Positions 28,446 to 42,394 are shown, numbered from the stretch's first letter. The stretch: DNA of 64,000 nucleotides from Luteimonas padinae (GCF_014652935.1 NZ_BMZT01000003.1:248001-312000); one strand, 5' to 3'. Notes: a model not told the origin generated them from the sequence alone. Numbers and translations are program-made.

Positions 28446-29588
28446 ATGCGTGCAACTGAAATCACACCGCGCGACGCACGGCGGCGGCTCGAAACCATGG
28501 GCGCCACCCTCGTCGACGTGCGCGAAGACCATGAGCGCGAGGGCGGCATGGCCGAAGGTGCGCTCGGCATCGCGCGCGGCGAGCTGGAGGCCGACCCCGG
28601 CTTCCACTTCTACGACCGCGACCGCGAACTGGTGCTGATCTGCCAGACCGGCGGGCGCTCGATGCTGGCGGCCGAAGCGCTGCGGCGCCAAGGATACCGC
28701 AACGTGGCCTCGGTCCGCGGCGGCACGCTGCGCTGGATCGCCGAGGGCCTGCCGATGGCCCGCCCCGATCCCGCGGCGCCGGCGCGCGACGAGGATTTCC
28801 ACCAGCGCTATTCGCGCCACCTGCTGCTGCCCGAGATCGGCATGCGCGGCCAGAAGCGGCTGCAGTCCTCGCGCGTGCTCATGCTGGGCGCCGGCGGCCT
28901 CGGCTCGCCGGCCGCCTTCTACCTGGCCGCCGCCGGCGTGGGCGAGCTGCGCATAGCCGACGACGACGTGGTCGAGCGCAGCAACCTCCAGCGCCAGATC
29001 CTGCACACCGACGCCGATATCGGCCTGCGCAAGGTCGATTCGGCCGAGGTCCGGCTGTCGGCGCTCAACCCGCGGCTGACGATCGACGCGGTGGCCGAGC
29101 GGGTGACGTCGGCCAACATCGACCGGCTGATGGAGGGCGTGGACGTGGTGGTCGACGGCGCCGACAACTTCCCCGTGCGCTACCTGCTCAACGATGCCTG
29201 CATCCGCCACGCGGTGCCGCTGGTCTACGGCGCGGTGCACCGCTTCGAGGGCCAGGTCAGTGTGTTCGACGCCGGCCGCCACCGCGGCGAGGCGCCGTGC
29301 TACCGCTGCCTCTTCCCCGAGCCCCCGCCGGCCGAGGCCGCGCCCAACTGCAGCGAGGCCGGCGTGCTGGGCGTACTGCCGGGCGTGGTCGGCATGCTGC
29401 AGGCCACCGAGGCGCTGAAGCTGCTGCTGCACGTGGGCGAGCCGCTGCGCGGGCGCCTGCTGCACTTCGATGCCCTGGGCATGCACTTCCGCGAAACGCG
29501 GCTCACGCCCGATCCGGCCTGTCCGGTGTGCGCGCCGGGGCGGGAATTCCCCGGCTACATCGACTACGCCGCGTTCTGCGCGGGTTGA
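28446..29588 (+). CDS. Rhodanese-MoeB/ThiF fusion protein
   Basis: 380 residues. The N-terminal rhodanese domain (about 1-105) has an active-site Cys in LICQTGGRS. The C-terminal E1-like adenylyltransferase (about 120-380) has GAGGLGSPAAFYLAAAGVG, DDDVVERSNLQRQILH and two CxxC zinc pairs (CYRCLFP, CPVCAPG). Such proteins adenylate the C terminus of a ubiquitin-like sulphur carrier (MoaD or ThiS) and may supply the sulphur. The usual order in two-domain relatives is MoeB first, rhodanese last; here it is reversed. A GATAAT box ends six bases before the ATG, hinting at a leaderless mRNA. MobA upstream favours a molybdopterin role. Confidence 0.88.
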   Translation: MRATEITPRDARRRLETMGATLVDVREDHEREGGMAEGALGIARGELEADPGFHFYDRDRELVLICQTGGRSMLAAEALRRQGYRNVASVRGGTLRWIAEGLPMARPDPAAPARDEDFHQRYSRHLLLPEIGMRGQKRLQSSRVLMLGAGGLGSPAAFYLAAAGVGELRIADDDVVERSNLQRQILHTDADIGLRKVDSAEVRLSALNPRLTIDAVAERVTSANIDRLMEGVDVVVDGADNFPVRYLLNDACIRHAVPLVYGAVHRFEGQVSVFDAGRHRGEAPCYRCLFPEPPPAEAAPNCSEAGVLGVLPGVVGMLQATEALKLLLHVGEPLRGRLLHFDALGMHFRETRLTPDPACPVCAPGREFPGYIDYAAFCAG

Positions 29589-29661
29589 GCGTGTCCCGCG
29601 CGTGAGCGGGACCGCCGACGGACTCGGCTAGTCTTTCCGCTCCATCGGAGAGGACGACGGC

Positions 29662-30681
29662 ATGACGACGACACCGCGCGGCTGGATGCGCCTGGCGCTC
29701 CTGGCGCTCATGACCTGCGTCCTGCCGGCGCTTCCGGCCGCCGCGGCCGACCCGTGCCCGCTGCTGCGGGCGCAGCAGTCGGCGCCCGACGCGGCCACGC
29801 GCATCGCGGCCGTCGCCTGCGAGGAGCACCAGGCCTGGCATCGTCCCTTCATCGACCCGCAGGGCCGGCTGGCGGGTTCGGTGGTGCGCGAGGCCGAGGC
29901 GGCGCTGCTGGCCAACGGGCAGCCGGCCTGGCAGCGCGTGGGCGACTACTGGCGGGGCAGCGGCCTGCTGCGCCAGGTCCTGCAGCGTCCCGGCGCCGTC
30001 GAATGCGCGCAGCCACCGGCGCAGCACTCAGCAGCGGCCTGCCGCAGCTTCATCATCGACACGCCCTGGTCGGCGGCCTTCGTGTCCTGGGTGATGCGGC
30101 GCGCGGCGCTGCCGGGCTTCGGCGCCTCTGCCAGCCACGTCGACTACGTGCGCGCGGCCTATCGCGACCCCGAAGGCAGCGCCTACCGGATCGCCGATCC
30201 CCGCGCGGCGAAGCCGGCGCCGGGCGACCTGCTGTGCTACGTGCGCGTCGCCGATCGCAGCTACGGCTTCGGCGGCCTGGCGACCCTGCTGGGCGGCGAA
30301 GGGGGCGGGCTCGGCATGCATTGCGACGTGGTCGTGTCCGCCGGCGAGCGCCTCGCGCGCCTGGTGGGCGGCAACGTCCTCGACGGCGTGACCATGCGGC
30401 TGCTGCCGCTGACGGCGGGCGGCCACTTCCAGGACCTGCCGATGCGCACGGATGGCGACCCGGCCTGCACTCCGGACGCGCCCGAGGCCTGCAATGCGAA
30501 CCGCCAGGACTGGGGGGCGCTGCTGCAGCTGCGGCCGCAGGCCGAGCTCGCCCGGCTGGCCCCGCCGCCTCCGCTGCAGGAACCGGCGAGTTCGCCCGCG
30601 GCCCCGCAGTGCTGCGTGCACTGCGTCGTCGGCGCCGGTGTCCCGCGCTGCCCGGCGGGGACCCCTGCGCCGGTGCGTTGA
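29662..30681 (+). CDS. DUF2272-domain secreted protein
   Basis: 339 residues with a Sec signal peptide (cleavage near AAAAD, about residue 30). The core block PWSAAFVSWVMRRAALPGF, SHVDYVRAA and KPAPGDLLCYVR is typical of DUF2272, a papain/NlpC-like fold without proven activity. MHCDVVVSAG would supply a His. The last 40 residues are Pro-rich with a Cys cluster (PQCCVHCVVG), possibly disulphide- or metal-linked. Exported by signal peptide. Single gene between the MoeB fusion and folD. Confidence 0.78.
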   Translation: MTTTPRGWMRLALLALMTCVLPALPAAAADPCPLLRAQQSAPDAATRIAAVACEEHQAWHRPFIDPQGRLAGSVVREAEAALLANGQPAWQRVGDYWRGSGLLRQVLQRPGAVECAQPPAQHSAAACRSFIIDTPWSAAFVSWVMRRAALPGFGASASHVDYVRAAYRDPEGSAYRIADPRAAKPAPGDLLCYVRVADRSYGFGGLATLLGGEGGGLGMHCDVVVSAGERLARLVGGNVLDGVTMRLLPLTAGGHFQDLPMRTDGDPACTPDAPEACNANRQDWGALLQLRPQAELARLAPPPPLQEPASSPAAPQCCVHCVVGAGVPRCPAGTPAPVR

Positions 30682-30762
30682 CCGCGCCGTGGCCGCACGG
30701 GTTCGCGCGCGGCGGCCTTGATCGGCGACAATGGCCGCTTCCCCGCGCACGATCAGGCAGGC

Positions 30763-33196
<2,434 letters not shown>

Positions 33197-33197
33197 G

Positions 33198-33424
33198 ATG
33201 ACGCGCCGCCGCTCCCCCCGGACGCCGTCGCCGGCACGCCGCATCCTGCTGCGCGGCATCGCCGTGGCGGTGCTGGTGGCGGTCGCGCTTTACGGCTACA
33301 CCTTCTACCGCGGCTGGCAGCTGCGCGATTCCTGCACCGGCAACGGTGGCGAGTGGAACGCGGAGCTCGAGCAGTGCACCTTCCGACTCGCGCTGCCCGA
33401 GCAGTCGCCCCCTGAATTCACGCC

Positions 33425-33428
<4 letters not shown>
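33198..33428 (+). CDS. Small membrane protein between guaB and guaA
   Basis: 76 residues: a basic N terminus ([20 protein letters not shown]), one transmembrane helix ([17 protein letters not shown], about 21-37), and a short outer part with two cysteines ([18 protein letters not shown]) spaced like a disulphide. No family recognised. It starts 1 bp after guaB and overlaps guaA by ATGA, so it is locked into the gua operon. The compact spacing is good evidence that it is translated. Confidence 0.78.
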
Positions 33429-35008
<1,580 letters not shown>

Positions 35009-35066
35009 CGCCGGGCGCACGCTGCGCCCCGTCGCCCCTGCTGCCGCCGTCGCCGCCGTCGCCCCT

Positions 35067-35166
35067 GTAGGAGCAGCTACAGCTGCGACCCCTCTGCCAC
35101 AGGATCGCAACCTGCGTGGACACGGCTGCGACTGTAATGGCGGGTCGCAGCTGTAGCTGCTCCTAC
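35067..35166. repeat. REP-like inverted pair, copy 2
   Basis: The same 25-bp unit as at 2449-2577, present at 35067-35091 and in exact inverted form at 35142-35166, with a 50-bp spacer. It sits between the convergent ends of guaA and the TorF-family gene. Confidence 0.85.
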
Positions 35167-35200
35167 AGGGGACGTGCGAGGGGGCGGGGCGGTGCTGGGG

Positions 35201-35941
35201 TCAAAACGCCCAGGTCAGCAGCAGCGCCACGCGGCCGTCGGCCACGCTGGCGTCGCCCACGGACTCGGACAGCAGGTCGCCGTAGCTCGAGGTGTCGGTG
35301 TACTGCAGCTTCGCGTTGATCGGGCCGAAGTCGCGGTCCAGGCTCACCAGCCAGTCGCTGTAGCTGTCGCCGGCAGCGTCGTCGAGGTCGTAGTGGCCAG
35401 CCTGCAGGCCAAGCGTCAGGCCGGTATCGGCCAGCGGGAAGGCCGCGCCGGCGTAGTAGTACCAGCCCTTGCCGCCGAGGTTGAAGATGTCCGGCGAGTA
35501 CGCGACGCCGACGTGGTACTGCTCCACGAAGGTCAGGCTGGCTTCGATCTCGGTGTAGTCGATGTCGTAGTCGGCGCCGTTGTGGCCGGGGTAGGCCACG
35601 CGCGACACGAACACGTCCAGCTCCGTGCTGTCGTTCAGGGCGCCCGCCCAGCCGATGAAGCCGTTGAGCTCGTAGTCGATGCCGTCATCGGGATCGCCGA
35701 AGTCGACGTTGGAGGCGAAGCCGCCGACGTAGAAGCCGCTGTCATGCTCGACGAAGGCCTCCAGCTGCAGCGCCGGGTCCTCCATCGTCTGCGAAACGCC
35801 GCGCCACACGTAATCGCTGGCCGCCGTGACCTCGCCGCCGAAGGTCCAGGCCGGACCGCCGGCGTCGTCCTGCGCCAGGGCGGGCAGGGCGGTGGCGGCA
35901 AGCATGGCCGCAAGCGCGGCGCACAGGGAGGACGTCTTCAT
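35201..35941 (-). CDS. TorF-family putative porin
   Basis: 246 residues with a signal peptide (MKTSSLCAALAAMLAATALP, cleavage after ALA-Q). The mature part has the family opening GGEVTAASDYVWRGVSQT, alternating beta strands with aromatic ends, and a terminal Phe after LLLTWA, the outer-membrane barrel signature. A second in-frame ATG 12 bp upstream (35953) would add MRPA; neither start has a clear Shine-Dalgarno. A -10-like TATATA on the minus strand lies at 35970-35975. Function in the family is not established. Divergent from the putrescine importer. Confidence 0.85.
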   Translation of the reverse strand: MKTSSLCAALAAMLAATALPALAQDDAGGPAWTFGGEVTAASDYVWRGVSQTMEDPALQLEAFVEHDSGFYVGGFASNVDFGDPDDGIDYELNGFIGWAGALNDSTELDVFVSRVAYPGHNGADYDIDYTEIEASLTFVEQYHVGVAYSPDIFNLGGKGWYYYAGAAFPLADTGLTLGLQAGHYDLDDAAGDSYSDWLVSLDRDFGPINAKLQYTDTSSYGDLLSESVGDASVADGRVALLLTWAF

Positions 35942-36068
35942 TGCGGGTCTCATAGGGGAAACCCGCCAATATATACTTCGCCGGCCAGACGGTAAATTCG
36001 CGTTGACACCCTCGGGGTGCGCTCCGAACATGCCCGCTGCCACCGTACCCAGCCCTTGGAGAACTGCC

Positions 36069-37214
36069 GTGTCCCTGCGCCTCGCCCCGCTTGCCTGCGC
36101 CCTGGTCCTTGCCGCCTGCGGGGGCAGCCAGACCGGCTCCGACGCCTCCGGCACGCCGGCCGGCGCCGAGGAGAAGGTGCTCAACGTCTACAACTGGTCC
36201 GACTACGTCGCCGACGACACCATCGCCGGCTTCGAGGCCGCCACCGGCATCAAGGTCAACTACGACGTCTACGCCGAGAACGAGACGCTCGAGACCAAGC
36301 TCACTGCCGGCGGCTCCGGCTACGACGTGGTGTTCCCGTCCGCCCGGCCCTTCGCCCAGCGCCAGATCCGCGCCGGCCTGTACGCGGAGCTCGACAAGTC
36401 GAAGCTGCCGAACCTGCAGCACCTGGACCCCGCGATCCTGCAGGGCCTGACCGACATCGATCCCGGCAACGCCCACGTCGTGCCCTACATGTGGGGCACC
36501 ACCGGCCTGGGCATCAACGTCGACAAGGTCACCGCCGCGCTCGGTGCCGACGCGCCGCTGGATTCCTGGAGCCTGCTGTTCGATCCGGCGAACGCCGCGA
36601 AGCTCGCCTCCTGCGGCATCCACGTGCTCGACGATGATCAGGAGGCCTTCGGCGCCGCCCTGATCTGGCTCGGCCGCGATCCCAACGCCGGCGCCGCCGA
36701 CGAGATCGAAGCCGTGCAGCAGGCCTATGCCGCCATCCGCCCGCACATCCGCACCTTCAACAACGCCGAGTACAAGGACGCGCTGGCCAACGGCGACGCC
36801 TGCCTGGTGATGGGCTACTCCGGCGACATCGGCCAGGCCCGCGACGTCGCCGCCGAGGCCGCGGACGCCACCGGCAAGGCCGCGCCCGACATCCGCTACG
36901 TGATCCCGAAGGAGGGCGCGATCCGCTGGATGGACGTCATCGCGATCCCGAAGGACGCCCGCCACCCGGGCAACGCGCACGCCTTCGTCGATTACCTGAT
37001 GCAGCCCGAGGTCATCGCCGCGGTCACCGACCACGTGGCCTATGCCAACGCCAACCTCGCGGCGACGCCGCTGGTCGATCCGGAGATCGCCGGGGACCAG
37101 GGCGTGTATCCGCCCGAAGCCGTTCGTGCCAGGCTGGTCGACCCGGTGTCGCTGCCGGAAGACGTGCAGCGCCAGCGCGTGCGCGCCTGGACCGGCATCA
37201 AGAGCGGCCGCTAG
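36069..37214 (+). CDS. potF: Polyamine ABC transporter substrate-binding lipoprotein
   Basis: 381 residues. The signal peptide ends in LVLAACGG with lipid Cys17. The mature protein begins with VLNVYNWSDYVADDTI, the hallmark of PotD/PotF polyamine receptors, and has an aromatic/acidic site region (YMWGTTGLGINVDK). The GTG at 36069 is preferred, with GGAG seven bases upstream. TTGACA at 36003-36008 could be a -35, with a weak -10 at 36026-36031. The gene order receptor-ATPase-permease-permease matches potFGHI (putrescine) rather than potABCD, but specificity is inferred. Confidence 0.92.
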   Translation: MSLRLAPLACALVLAACGGSQTGSDASGTPAGAEEKVLNVYNWSDYVADDTIAGFEAATGIKVNYDVYAENETLETKLTAGGSGYDVVFPSARPFAQRQIRAGLYAELDKSKLPNLQHLDPAILQGLTDIDPGNAHVVPYMWGTTGLGINVDKVTAALGADAPLDSWSLLFDPANAAKLASCGIHVLDDDQEAFGAALIWLGRDPNAGAADEIEAVQQAYAAIRPHIRTFNNAEYKDALANGDACLVMGYSGDIGQARDVAAEAADATGKAAPDIRYVIPKEGAIRWMDVIAIPKDARHPGNAHAFVDYLMQPEVIAAVTDHVAYANANLAATPLVDPEIAGDQGVYPPEAVRARLVDPVSLPEDVQRQRVRAWTGIKSGR

Positions 37215-37217
37215 GCG

Positions 37218-38375
37218 ATGGCCGTTCCCGCGCGGAGCGTCGCTTCCGAGCCCTGGCGCGACCCCGCGGCCCAGCCCTTCGTCCGCATCGAGGGGGTCAC
37301 GAAGACCTTCGGCAAGGTCTACGCCTGCGACGACGTCACGCTCGACATCTACCGCGGCGAGTTCTTCGCGCTGCTGGGCGGCTCCGGATCGGGCAAGAGC
37401 ACGCTGCTGCGCATCCTGGCCGGGCTGGAAGCGCCCGACCAGGGCCGGATCCTGATCGACGGCCTCGACGTCACCCACCTGCCGCCCTACCAGCGGCCGG
37501 TGAACATGATGTTCCAGAGCTATGCGCTGTTCCCGCACATGACGGTCGCGCAGAACATCGCCTTCGGCCTGCGCCAGGACCGGCTCCCGGCCAGCGAGAT
37601 CCGCGACCGCGTCCAGTCGATGCTGGAGCTGGTACGCATGCCGCAGCTCGGCAACCGCAAGCCGCACCAGCTCTCGGGTGGCCAGCGCCAGCGCGTGGCC
37701 CTGGCCCGTGCGCTGGCCAAGCAGCCCAAGCTGCTGCTGCTCGACGAGCCGCTGGGCGCGCTCGACAAGCGCCTGCGCGAGCACACCCAGTTCGAACTGG
37801 TGAACATCCAGGAGCGCGTCGGCACCACCTTCATCATGGTCACCCATGACCAGGAGGAGGCGATGACAATGTCGTCCCGCATCGCGGTCATGGATACCGG
37901 CCGCATCGTGCAAGTGTCGACGCCGGCGGTGCTGTACGAGTATCCCGCCACTCGCTTCGTGGCGGAGTTCATCGGCGGCATCAATATTTTCGAAGGCCGC
38001 GTGCTGGGCAGCGACGAGGGCAGTGGCCAGGTCCGCATCCAGTGCGACCCGCTGGACGCCGAACTGCTCGCGCGCCACACCGACCCGCTGCCCGAGGGCA
38101 CCGCGGTCAGCGTGGCCGTGCGCCCGGAGAAGATCGACGTGCACGAAGCGCCGCCGCAGCGCGGCACCGTGGCCACCGAGAACGTGGTGGTGGGCAAGGT
38201 GCGCGACATCGCCTACCTGGGCGACGTGTCGATCTACCAGGTCGAGACCGAAGCCGGCGCCATCGTGCGCGTGCAGGAAACCCACGTCGCGCGCAGCTCC
38301 GAGCCGCACTACGACTGGGACGACACCCTGTGGCTGAGCTGGGAAGCGGCCAGCGCGGTGGTGCTGACGGCATGA
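37218..38375 (+). CDS. potG: Polyamine ABC transporter ATPase
   Basis: 385 residues. Walker A GGSGSGKST, signature LSGGQRQRV, Walker B LLLLDEPLGALD and the switch His in MVTHDQEEAMTMS are all present. The C-terminal TOBE regulatory domain runs from about residue 280. It is 3 bp after potF and overlaps potH by ATGA. Confidence 0.95.
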   Translation: MAVPARSVASEPWRDPAAQPFVRIEGVTKTFGKVYACDDVTLDIYRGEFFALLGGSGSGKSTLLRILAGLEAPDQGRILIDGLDVTHLPPYQRPVNMMFQSYALFPHMTVAQNIAFGLRQDRLPASEIRDRVQSMLELVRMPQLGNRKPHQLSGGQRQRVALARALAKQPKLLLLDEPLGALDKRLREHTQFELVNIQERVGTTFIMVTHDQEEAMTMSSRIAVMDTGRIVQVSTPAVLYEYPATRFVAEFIGGINIFEGRVLGSDEGSGQVRIQCDPLDAELLARHTDPLPEGTAVSVAVRPEKIDVHEAPPQRGTVATENVVVGKVRDIAYLGDVSIYQVETEAGAIVRVQETHVARSSEPHYDWDDTLWLSWEAASAVVLTA

Positions 38376-39364
38376 ACACCGCGGGGCGCAACGCCGGCCT
38401 GTGGGACTTCTGGTTCGACGTGGTGCGGAACCTGTTCGGCTGGTTCCGCAGCGTCGGGCAGGAGTTCCGCACGCGTCGCGGCCGCTTCCTGGTGACCGCG
38501 CTGCCGATGCTCTGGCTGGGGCTGTTCTTCCTGGTGCCGTTCCTGATCGTGCTCAAGATCAGCTTCGCGCAGGCGGTGTTCGGGCAGGCGCCGCCGTATA
38601 CGGCGCTGGTCGAGCACGCGGCCGATGGCGCGGCCTCGCTGCGCCTGCACACCTCCAACTACGCCATGCTGCTGTCGGACCCGCTGTACGTGGCGGCCTA
38701 CCTGAAATCGCTGCTGTTCGCGTCGGTGTCGACGCTGTTCTGCCTGCTGCTCGGCTATCCCATCGCCTACGGCATCGCGCGCGCGTCGCCGGTCAAGCGG
38801 CTGGTGCTGCTGGTGCTGGTGATCCTGCCGTTCTGGACCAGCTCGCTGCTGCGCACCTACGCGCTGATCGGCATCCTCAAGGCCAACGGCCTGCTGGCAC
38901 AGGCGCTGTCGGCGGTCGGCCTGGCCGGGCCCGACTTCGCGCTGCTGCACAGCGACACCGCGGTCTACATCGGCATCGTCTACAACTACCTGCCGTTCAT
39001 GATTCTGCCGCTGACGGCCACGCTGATGCGGCTCGACTTCACGCTGCTCGAGGCCGCGGAAGACCTGGGGGCCAAGCCCTGGCAGGCGTTCGCGCGCGTG
39101 ACCCTGCCGCTGTCGATGCCCGGGATCATCGCCGGCGCGCTGCTGGTGTTCATCCCCGCGGTGGGCGAGTTCGTCATTCCCGACATCCTCGGCGGACCCG
39201 ATGCGCTGACCATCGGCCGCGTGCTGTGGATCGAGTTCTTCACCAACCGCGACTGGCCGCTGGCGGCCGCGGTGACGATCGCGATGCTGGTGCTGATCGT
39301 GCTGCCCACGCTCGTGTTCGAGTACTTCGAGAACCGCCGCAACGAGCGCGAGGCCGAGGCATGA
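38372..39364 (+). CDS. potH: Polyamine ABC transporter permease
   Basis: 330 residues with six hydrophobic helices and the EAA cytoplasmic loop EAAEDLGAKPWQAFARVTLPLS that contacts the ATPase. The first 45 residues form a cytoplasmic extension rich in Arg and aromatic residues. The ATG overlaps the potG stop and the stop overlaps the potI ATG. Confidence 0.93.
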   Translation: MNTAGRNAGLWDFWFDVVRNLFGWFRSVGQEFRTRRGRFLVTALPMLWLGLFFLVPFLIVLKISFAQAVFGQAPPYTALVEHAADGAASLRLHTSNYAMLLSDPLYVAAYLKSLLFASVSTLFCLLLGYPIAYGIARASPVKRLVLLVLVILPFWTSSLLRTYALIGILKANGLLAQALSAVGLAGPDFALLHSDTAVYIGIVYNYLPFMILPLTATLMRLDFTLLEAAEDLGAKPWQAFARVTLPLSMPGIIAGALLVFIPAVGEFVIPDILGGPDALTIGRVLWIEFFTNRDWPLAAAVTIAMLVLIVLPTLVFEYFENRRNEREAEA

Positions 39365-40164
39365 AGCGCAACCCGACGCTGCTGTACACGGCGATGGTGC
39401 TGGGCTATGCCTTCCTCTACATCCCGATCCTGTCGGTGGTCGTGTATTCATTCAACGCCTCGCGCGTGGCCACGGTCTGGGGCGGGTTCTCGACGCGCTG
39501 GTACACGGCGCTGCTGGAGAACCAGCAGCTGCTGGACGCCGTGCAGCGCAGCTTCCTGATCGCGGCGCTCACCGCCACCGCGGCGGTATTCCTGGGGACC
39601 GCCTGCGGGCTGGCGCTGTCTCGCTTCGGAAAGTTTCCCGGGCGGGGGCTGCTGAGCCTGATGAACTCCGCGCCGATGGTCATGCCCGACGTGATGATGG
39701 GCCTGAGCTCGCTGCTGCTGTTCGTGACCCTGCAGCAGGCCTTCGGCTGGCCGGACCGCGGCATGGTGACCATCACGCTTGCGCACATCACGCTCACCGC
39801 CTGCTACGTCACCGTCGTCGTGCGCTCGCGCATGGCCGGCATGGACGACAGCCTGGAAGAGGCCGCCATGGACCTGGGCGCGCGGCCCTGGCGGGTGTTC
39901 TTCGTGATCACCCTCCCGCTGATCGCCCCGGCGCTGCTGGCCGGCTGGCTGCTGGCGTTCACGCTGTCGCTGGACGACCTGGTGATCGCGAGCTTCGCCT
40001 CCGGGCCGGGCTCGAGCACGCTGCCGATGGTGGTGTACTCGAAGGTGAAGCTGGGCGTGACGCCGGAGATCAACGCCCTGGCCACGATCATCGTGGTGCT
40101 GGTGGCGCTGGGGGTGAGCATCGCCGGTGTGCTGATGCACCGGCGCAGCCGCACGAACACCTGA
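39361..40164 (+). CDS. potI: Polyamine ABC transporter permease
   Basis: 267 residues, six hydrophobic helices, with the EAA loop [21 protein letters not shown]. Second permease of the heterodimeric channel. Its last 361 bp are antisense to the read-through extension of pdxY. Followed by a REP-like inverted pair. Confidence 0.93.
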   Translation: MKRNPTLLYTAMVLGYAFLYIPILSVVVYSFNASRVATVWGGFSTRWYTALLENQQLLDAVQRSFLIAALTATAAVFLGTACGLALSRFGKFPGRGLLSLMNSAPMVMPDVMMGLSSLLLFVTLQQAFGWPDRGMVTITLAHITLTACYVTVVVRSRMAGMDDSLEEAAMDLGARPWRVFFVITLPLIAPALLAGWLLAFTLSLDDLVIASFASGPGSSTLPMVVYSKVKLGVTPEINALATIIVVLVALGVSIAGVLMHRRSRTNT

Positions 40165-41168
40165 CTGCCGCCTGTGGGAGCAGCTATAGCTGCGATGGCC
40201 TGCAGCGGCGGCATTGGCGTGCGGCGGCAGCATTCGCAGCTATAGCTGCTCCTACAGGGGGCCGGACTGGTCGGGGGCGATGGGGGCGGAGGACTGTCCT
40301 GCGGGTCGGGGAAGACCAGCATCTCCGCGCTGCCAGCGGCCAGCGATGCCTCGAGCACCTGCAGCACCCGATCGCAGGCGCGCCGCGCCGCATCCACCAC
40401 GTCCAGGCCGGCCAGCCGGTGCGCGGCCAGGGTGGCGCTGAACAGGTCGCCGGTGCCTTTGGGTGTCGTCGCCAGGCGGCGGTGGTCGATGGTCTGCACC
40501 GCGTCGGGCGTGACCACGGCGACCTGCATGCCGCCTTCGGGCCAGCCCGCGGGCGCGGCGCTGGTCGCCACCACCCACTGCGTACGGCCGCCCATCAGGG
40601 CGCGTGCGGCCGCGATGACCTGGTCGAGATCGTCCACCGGAAGGCCGGTGAGCAGGCCGACCTCGAAGGCGTTGGGCACCAGCCCGTCGGCCAGCGGCAA
40701 CAGGTGCCGCCGGTAGGCGTCGACCATGCCCGGGTCGACGTAGACACCGACGTCCTCGTCGCCGATCACCGGGTCGATCAGCACCCGGATGCCCGGATCC
40801 GCCCGCAGCAGATCTTCCAGCCATGAGGCCAGGATCTCCGCCTGCCGCGGGCCGCCCAGATAGCCGACCACCACTGCGCGCAGCCGGCGCAGGCAGTCGC
40901 GCGCGACCAGGTCATCCAGGTAGCCGCGGAACCACTCGACCGGAATGGCGCCGCCGTGCACGGTGGGGTGGTGCGGCGTGTTGCTCAGCACCACGGTCGG
41001 CACCGCCGCCACGCGCAGCCCCAGCGATTGGAGCGTAGGCACGGCGATGGTGTTGCCGACCTGGCCGTAGACGACCTGCGACTGGATGGACACCACGTCC
41101 ACCTGCATCGGCTGCAGTGCGCCGCTTCCGTGGCCGGGTCCGCCGGTGTTCGCATGGTTGCTGTGCAT
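39804..41168 (-). CDS. pdxY: Pyridoxal kinase with an abnormal C-terminal extension
   Basis: Phosphorylates pyridoxal in the vitamin B6 salvage route. Family features: [18 protein letters not shown] at the N terminus, [24 protein letters not shown], and the active-site [20 protein letters not shown]. Family length is about 285-300 residues, which would end near residue 290-300 (PDPQDSPPP). Here no stop occurs and the frame continues through the REP-like pair (coding CRSSYSCEC) and 361 bp antisense to potI, giving 454 residues. The start may instead be the ATG at 41108. The catalytic part is intact, so it may still work if the tail is tolerated or clipped. Confidence 0.82.
   Translation of the reverse strand: MHSNHANTGGPGHGSGALQPMQVDVVSIQSQVVYGQVGNTIAVPTLQSLGLRVAAVPTVVLSNTPHHPTVHGGAIPVEWFRGYLDDLVARDCLRRLRAVVVGYLGGPRQAEILASWLEDLLRADPGIRVLIDPVIGDEDVGVYVDPGMVDAYRRHLLPLADGLVPNAFEVGLLTGLPVDDLDQVIAAARALMGGRTQWVVATSAAPAGWPEGGMQVAVVTPDAVQTIDHRRLATTPKGTGDLFSATLAAHRLAGLDVVDAARRACDRVLQVLEASLAAGSAEMLVFPDPQDSPPPPSPPTSPAPCRSSYSCECCRRTPMPPLQAIAAIAAPTGGSQVFVRLRRCISTPAMLTPSATSTTMIVARALISGVTPSFTFEYTTIGSVLEPGPEAKLAITRSSSDSVNASSQPASSAGAISGRVITKNTRQGRAPRSMAASSRLSSMPAMRERTTTVT
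40174..40255. repeat. REP-like inverted pair, copy 3
   Basis: 40174-40198 and 40231-40255 are inverted copies sharing an uninterrupted 19-bp stretch; the core is GCAGCTATAGCTGC (T for G against copies 1 and 2). It lies between potI and pdxY, and pdxY has no stop codon before it. Confidence 0.85.
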
Positions 41169-41294
41169 CCGGTGATTCTAGGCCGTGGCTGCCGCCTGGC
41201 GCTTGATGCGGATCAGGCGCGCTGGCGGATGACGGATGACGGACCGCGGTGTCCGGTGGCCGGCCCGTGCGCCATCCCGACTAGAATGCGCGGC

Positions 41295-41792
41295 ATGCAG
41301 AAGCACGCCGACACCACCGCGCCCGGCACCGACGAGGCCTGGATGCGCCACGCGCTCGCCCTGGCCGATCGCGCTGAGCGCGACTTCGACGAGATTCCGG
41401 TGGGCACGGTGGTGGTGGACGCGACCGGCCAGGTGGTGGGCGAAGGCTGGAACCGCAACATCGGCGAACACGACCCCAGCGCCCACGCCGAGATCGTGGC
41501 CATGCGCGAAGCGGGCAGGGCGCTGGGCAACCACCGCCTGATCGGCTGCACGCTGTACGTCACGCTCGAACCCTGCGCGATGTGTGCGATGGCGATGGTG
41601 CACGCGCGCGTGGCGCGCGTGGTCTACGGTGCGAGCGATCCCAAGACCGGCGCCGCCGGCAGCGTCTTCGACCTGCTGACCGATCCGCGCCACAACCACC
41701 GGGTGGACGTGACGGGCGGCGTGCTGGGCGGAGAAGCGGGACAGCGCCTGCGCAACTATTTCCGCGCCAAGCGCGGCCTGCCGCCGGCCTGA
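41295..41792 (+). CDS. tadA: tRNA-specific adenosine deaminase
   Basis: Turns A34 of tRNA-Arg(ACG) into inosine; essential. 165 residues. The zinc-deaminase set is His64/Glu66 in SAHAEIVAM and PCAMC at residues 93-97. Two ATGs are possible (41286, 41295). A TAGAAT box at 41282-41287 overlaps the first and ends seven bases before the second, which favours 41295 and possibly a leaderless mRNA. Divergent from pdxY; orn begins 47 bp downstream. Confidence 0.93.
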   Translation: MQKHADTTAPGTDEAWMRHALALADRAERDFDEIPVGTVVVDATGQVVGEGWNRNIGEHDPSAHAEIVAMREAGRALGNHRLIGCTLYVTLEPCAMCAMAMVHARVARVVYGASDPKTGAAGSVFDLLTDPRHNHRVDVTGGVLGGEAGQRLRNYFRAKRGLPPA

Positions 41793-41839
41793 GCCGCGGT
41801 ACCATGCCCGTTTCAACTGGCGGACAGGAAGGAGCGAGG

Positions 41840-42394
41840 GTGGGCAACGAAGAACGGCTGGTGTGGATCGACCTGGAGATGACCGGTCTCGACACCGACA
41901 ACGACACCATCCTCGAGATCGCCACCGTGGTCACCGACGCCGAGCTCAACGTGTTGGCCGAAGGCCCTGAACTGGCCATCGCCCAGCCGCTGGCGCTGCT
42001 GGAGGCCATGGACGAATGGAACCGCAACCAGCACGGCCGCTCCGGCCTCTGGCGCCGGGTGCTGGAGGAGGGCGTGCCGATGGCCGAGGCCGAAGCCCGT
42101 ACCCTGGAATTCCTGGAACAGTGGGTGCCCGCCGGCAAATCGCCGATGTGCGGCAACTCCATCTGCCAGGACCGTCGGTTCCTGCACCGTCGCATGCCGG
42201 CGCTGGAGCGCTGGTTCCACTACCGCAACCTCGACGTCAGCACCCTGAAGGAACTCGCCCGCCGTTGGGCGCCGGAACTCTACGCCGGCCTCCGCAAGCA
42301 GGCGGCGCACACCGCGCTGAGCGACGTCCACGACTCCATCGCCGAACTTCGCCACTACCGTGCGGGGATGGGGGCGTTCGCTCCGCATTGGTGA
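41840..42394 (+). CDS. orn: Oligoribonuclease
   Basis: DEDD-family 3'-5' exonuclease that destroys 2-5-base RNAs, including pGpG from cyclic-di-GMP turnover. 184 residues: [10 protein letters not shown] (metal ligands D and E), then [14 protein letters not shown]. The GTG at 41840 is preferred over an ATG at 41803 because AGGAAGGAG lies five bases upstream and the N terminus then matches the family ([14 protein letters not shown]). TACCAT at 41800-41805 may be the -10. Confidence 0.95.
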   Translation: MGNEERLVWIDLEMTGLDTDNDTILEIATVVTDAELNVLAEGPELAIAQPLALLEAMDEWNRNQHGRSGLWRRVLEEGVPMAEAEARTLEFLEQWVPAGKSPMCGNSICQDRRFLHRRMPALERWFHYRNLDVSTLKELARRWAPELYAGLRKQAAHTALSDVHDSIAELRHYRAGMGAFAPHW

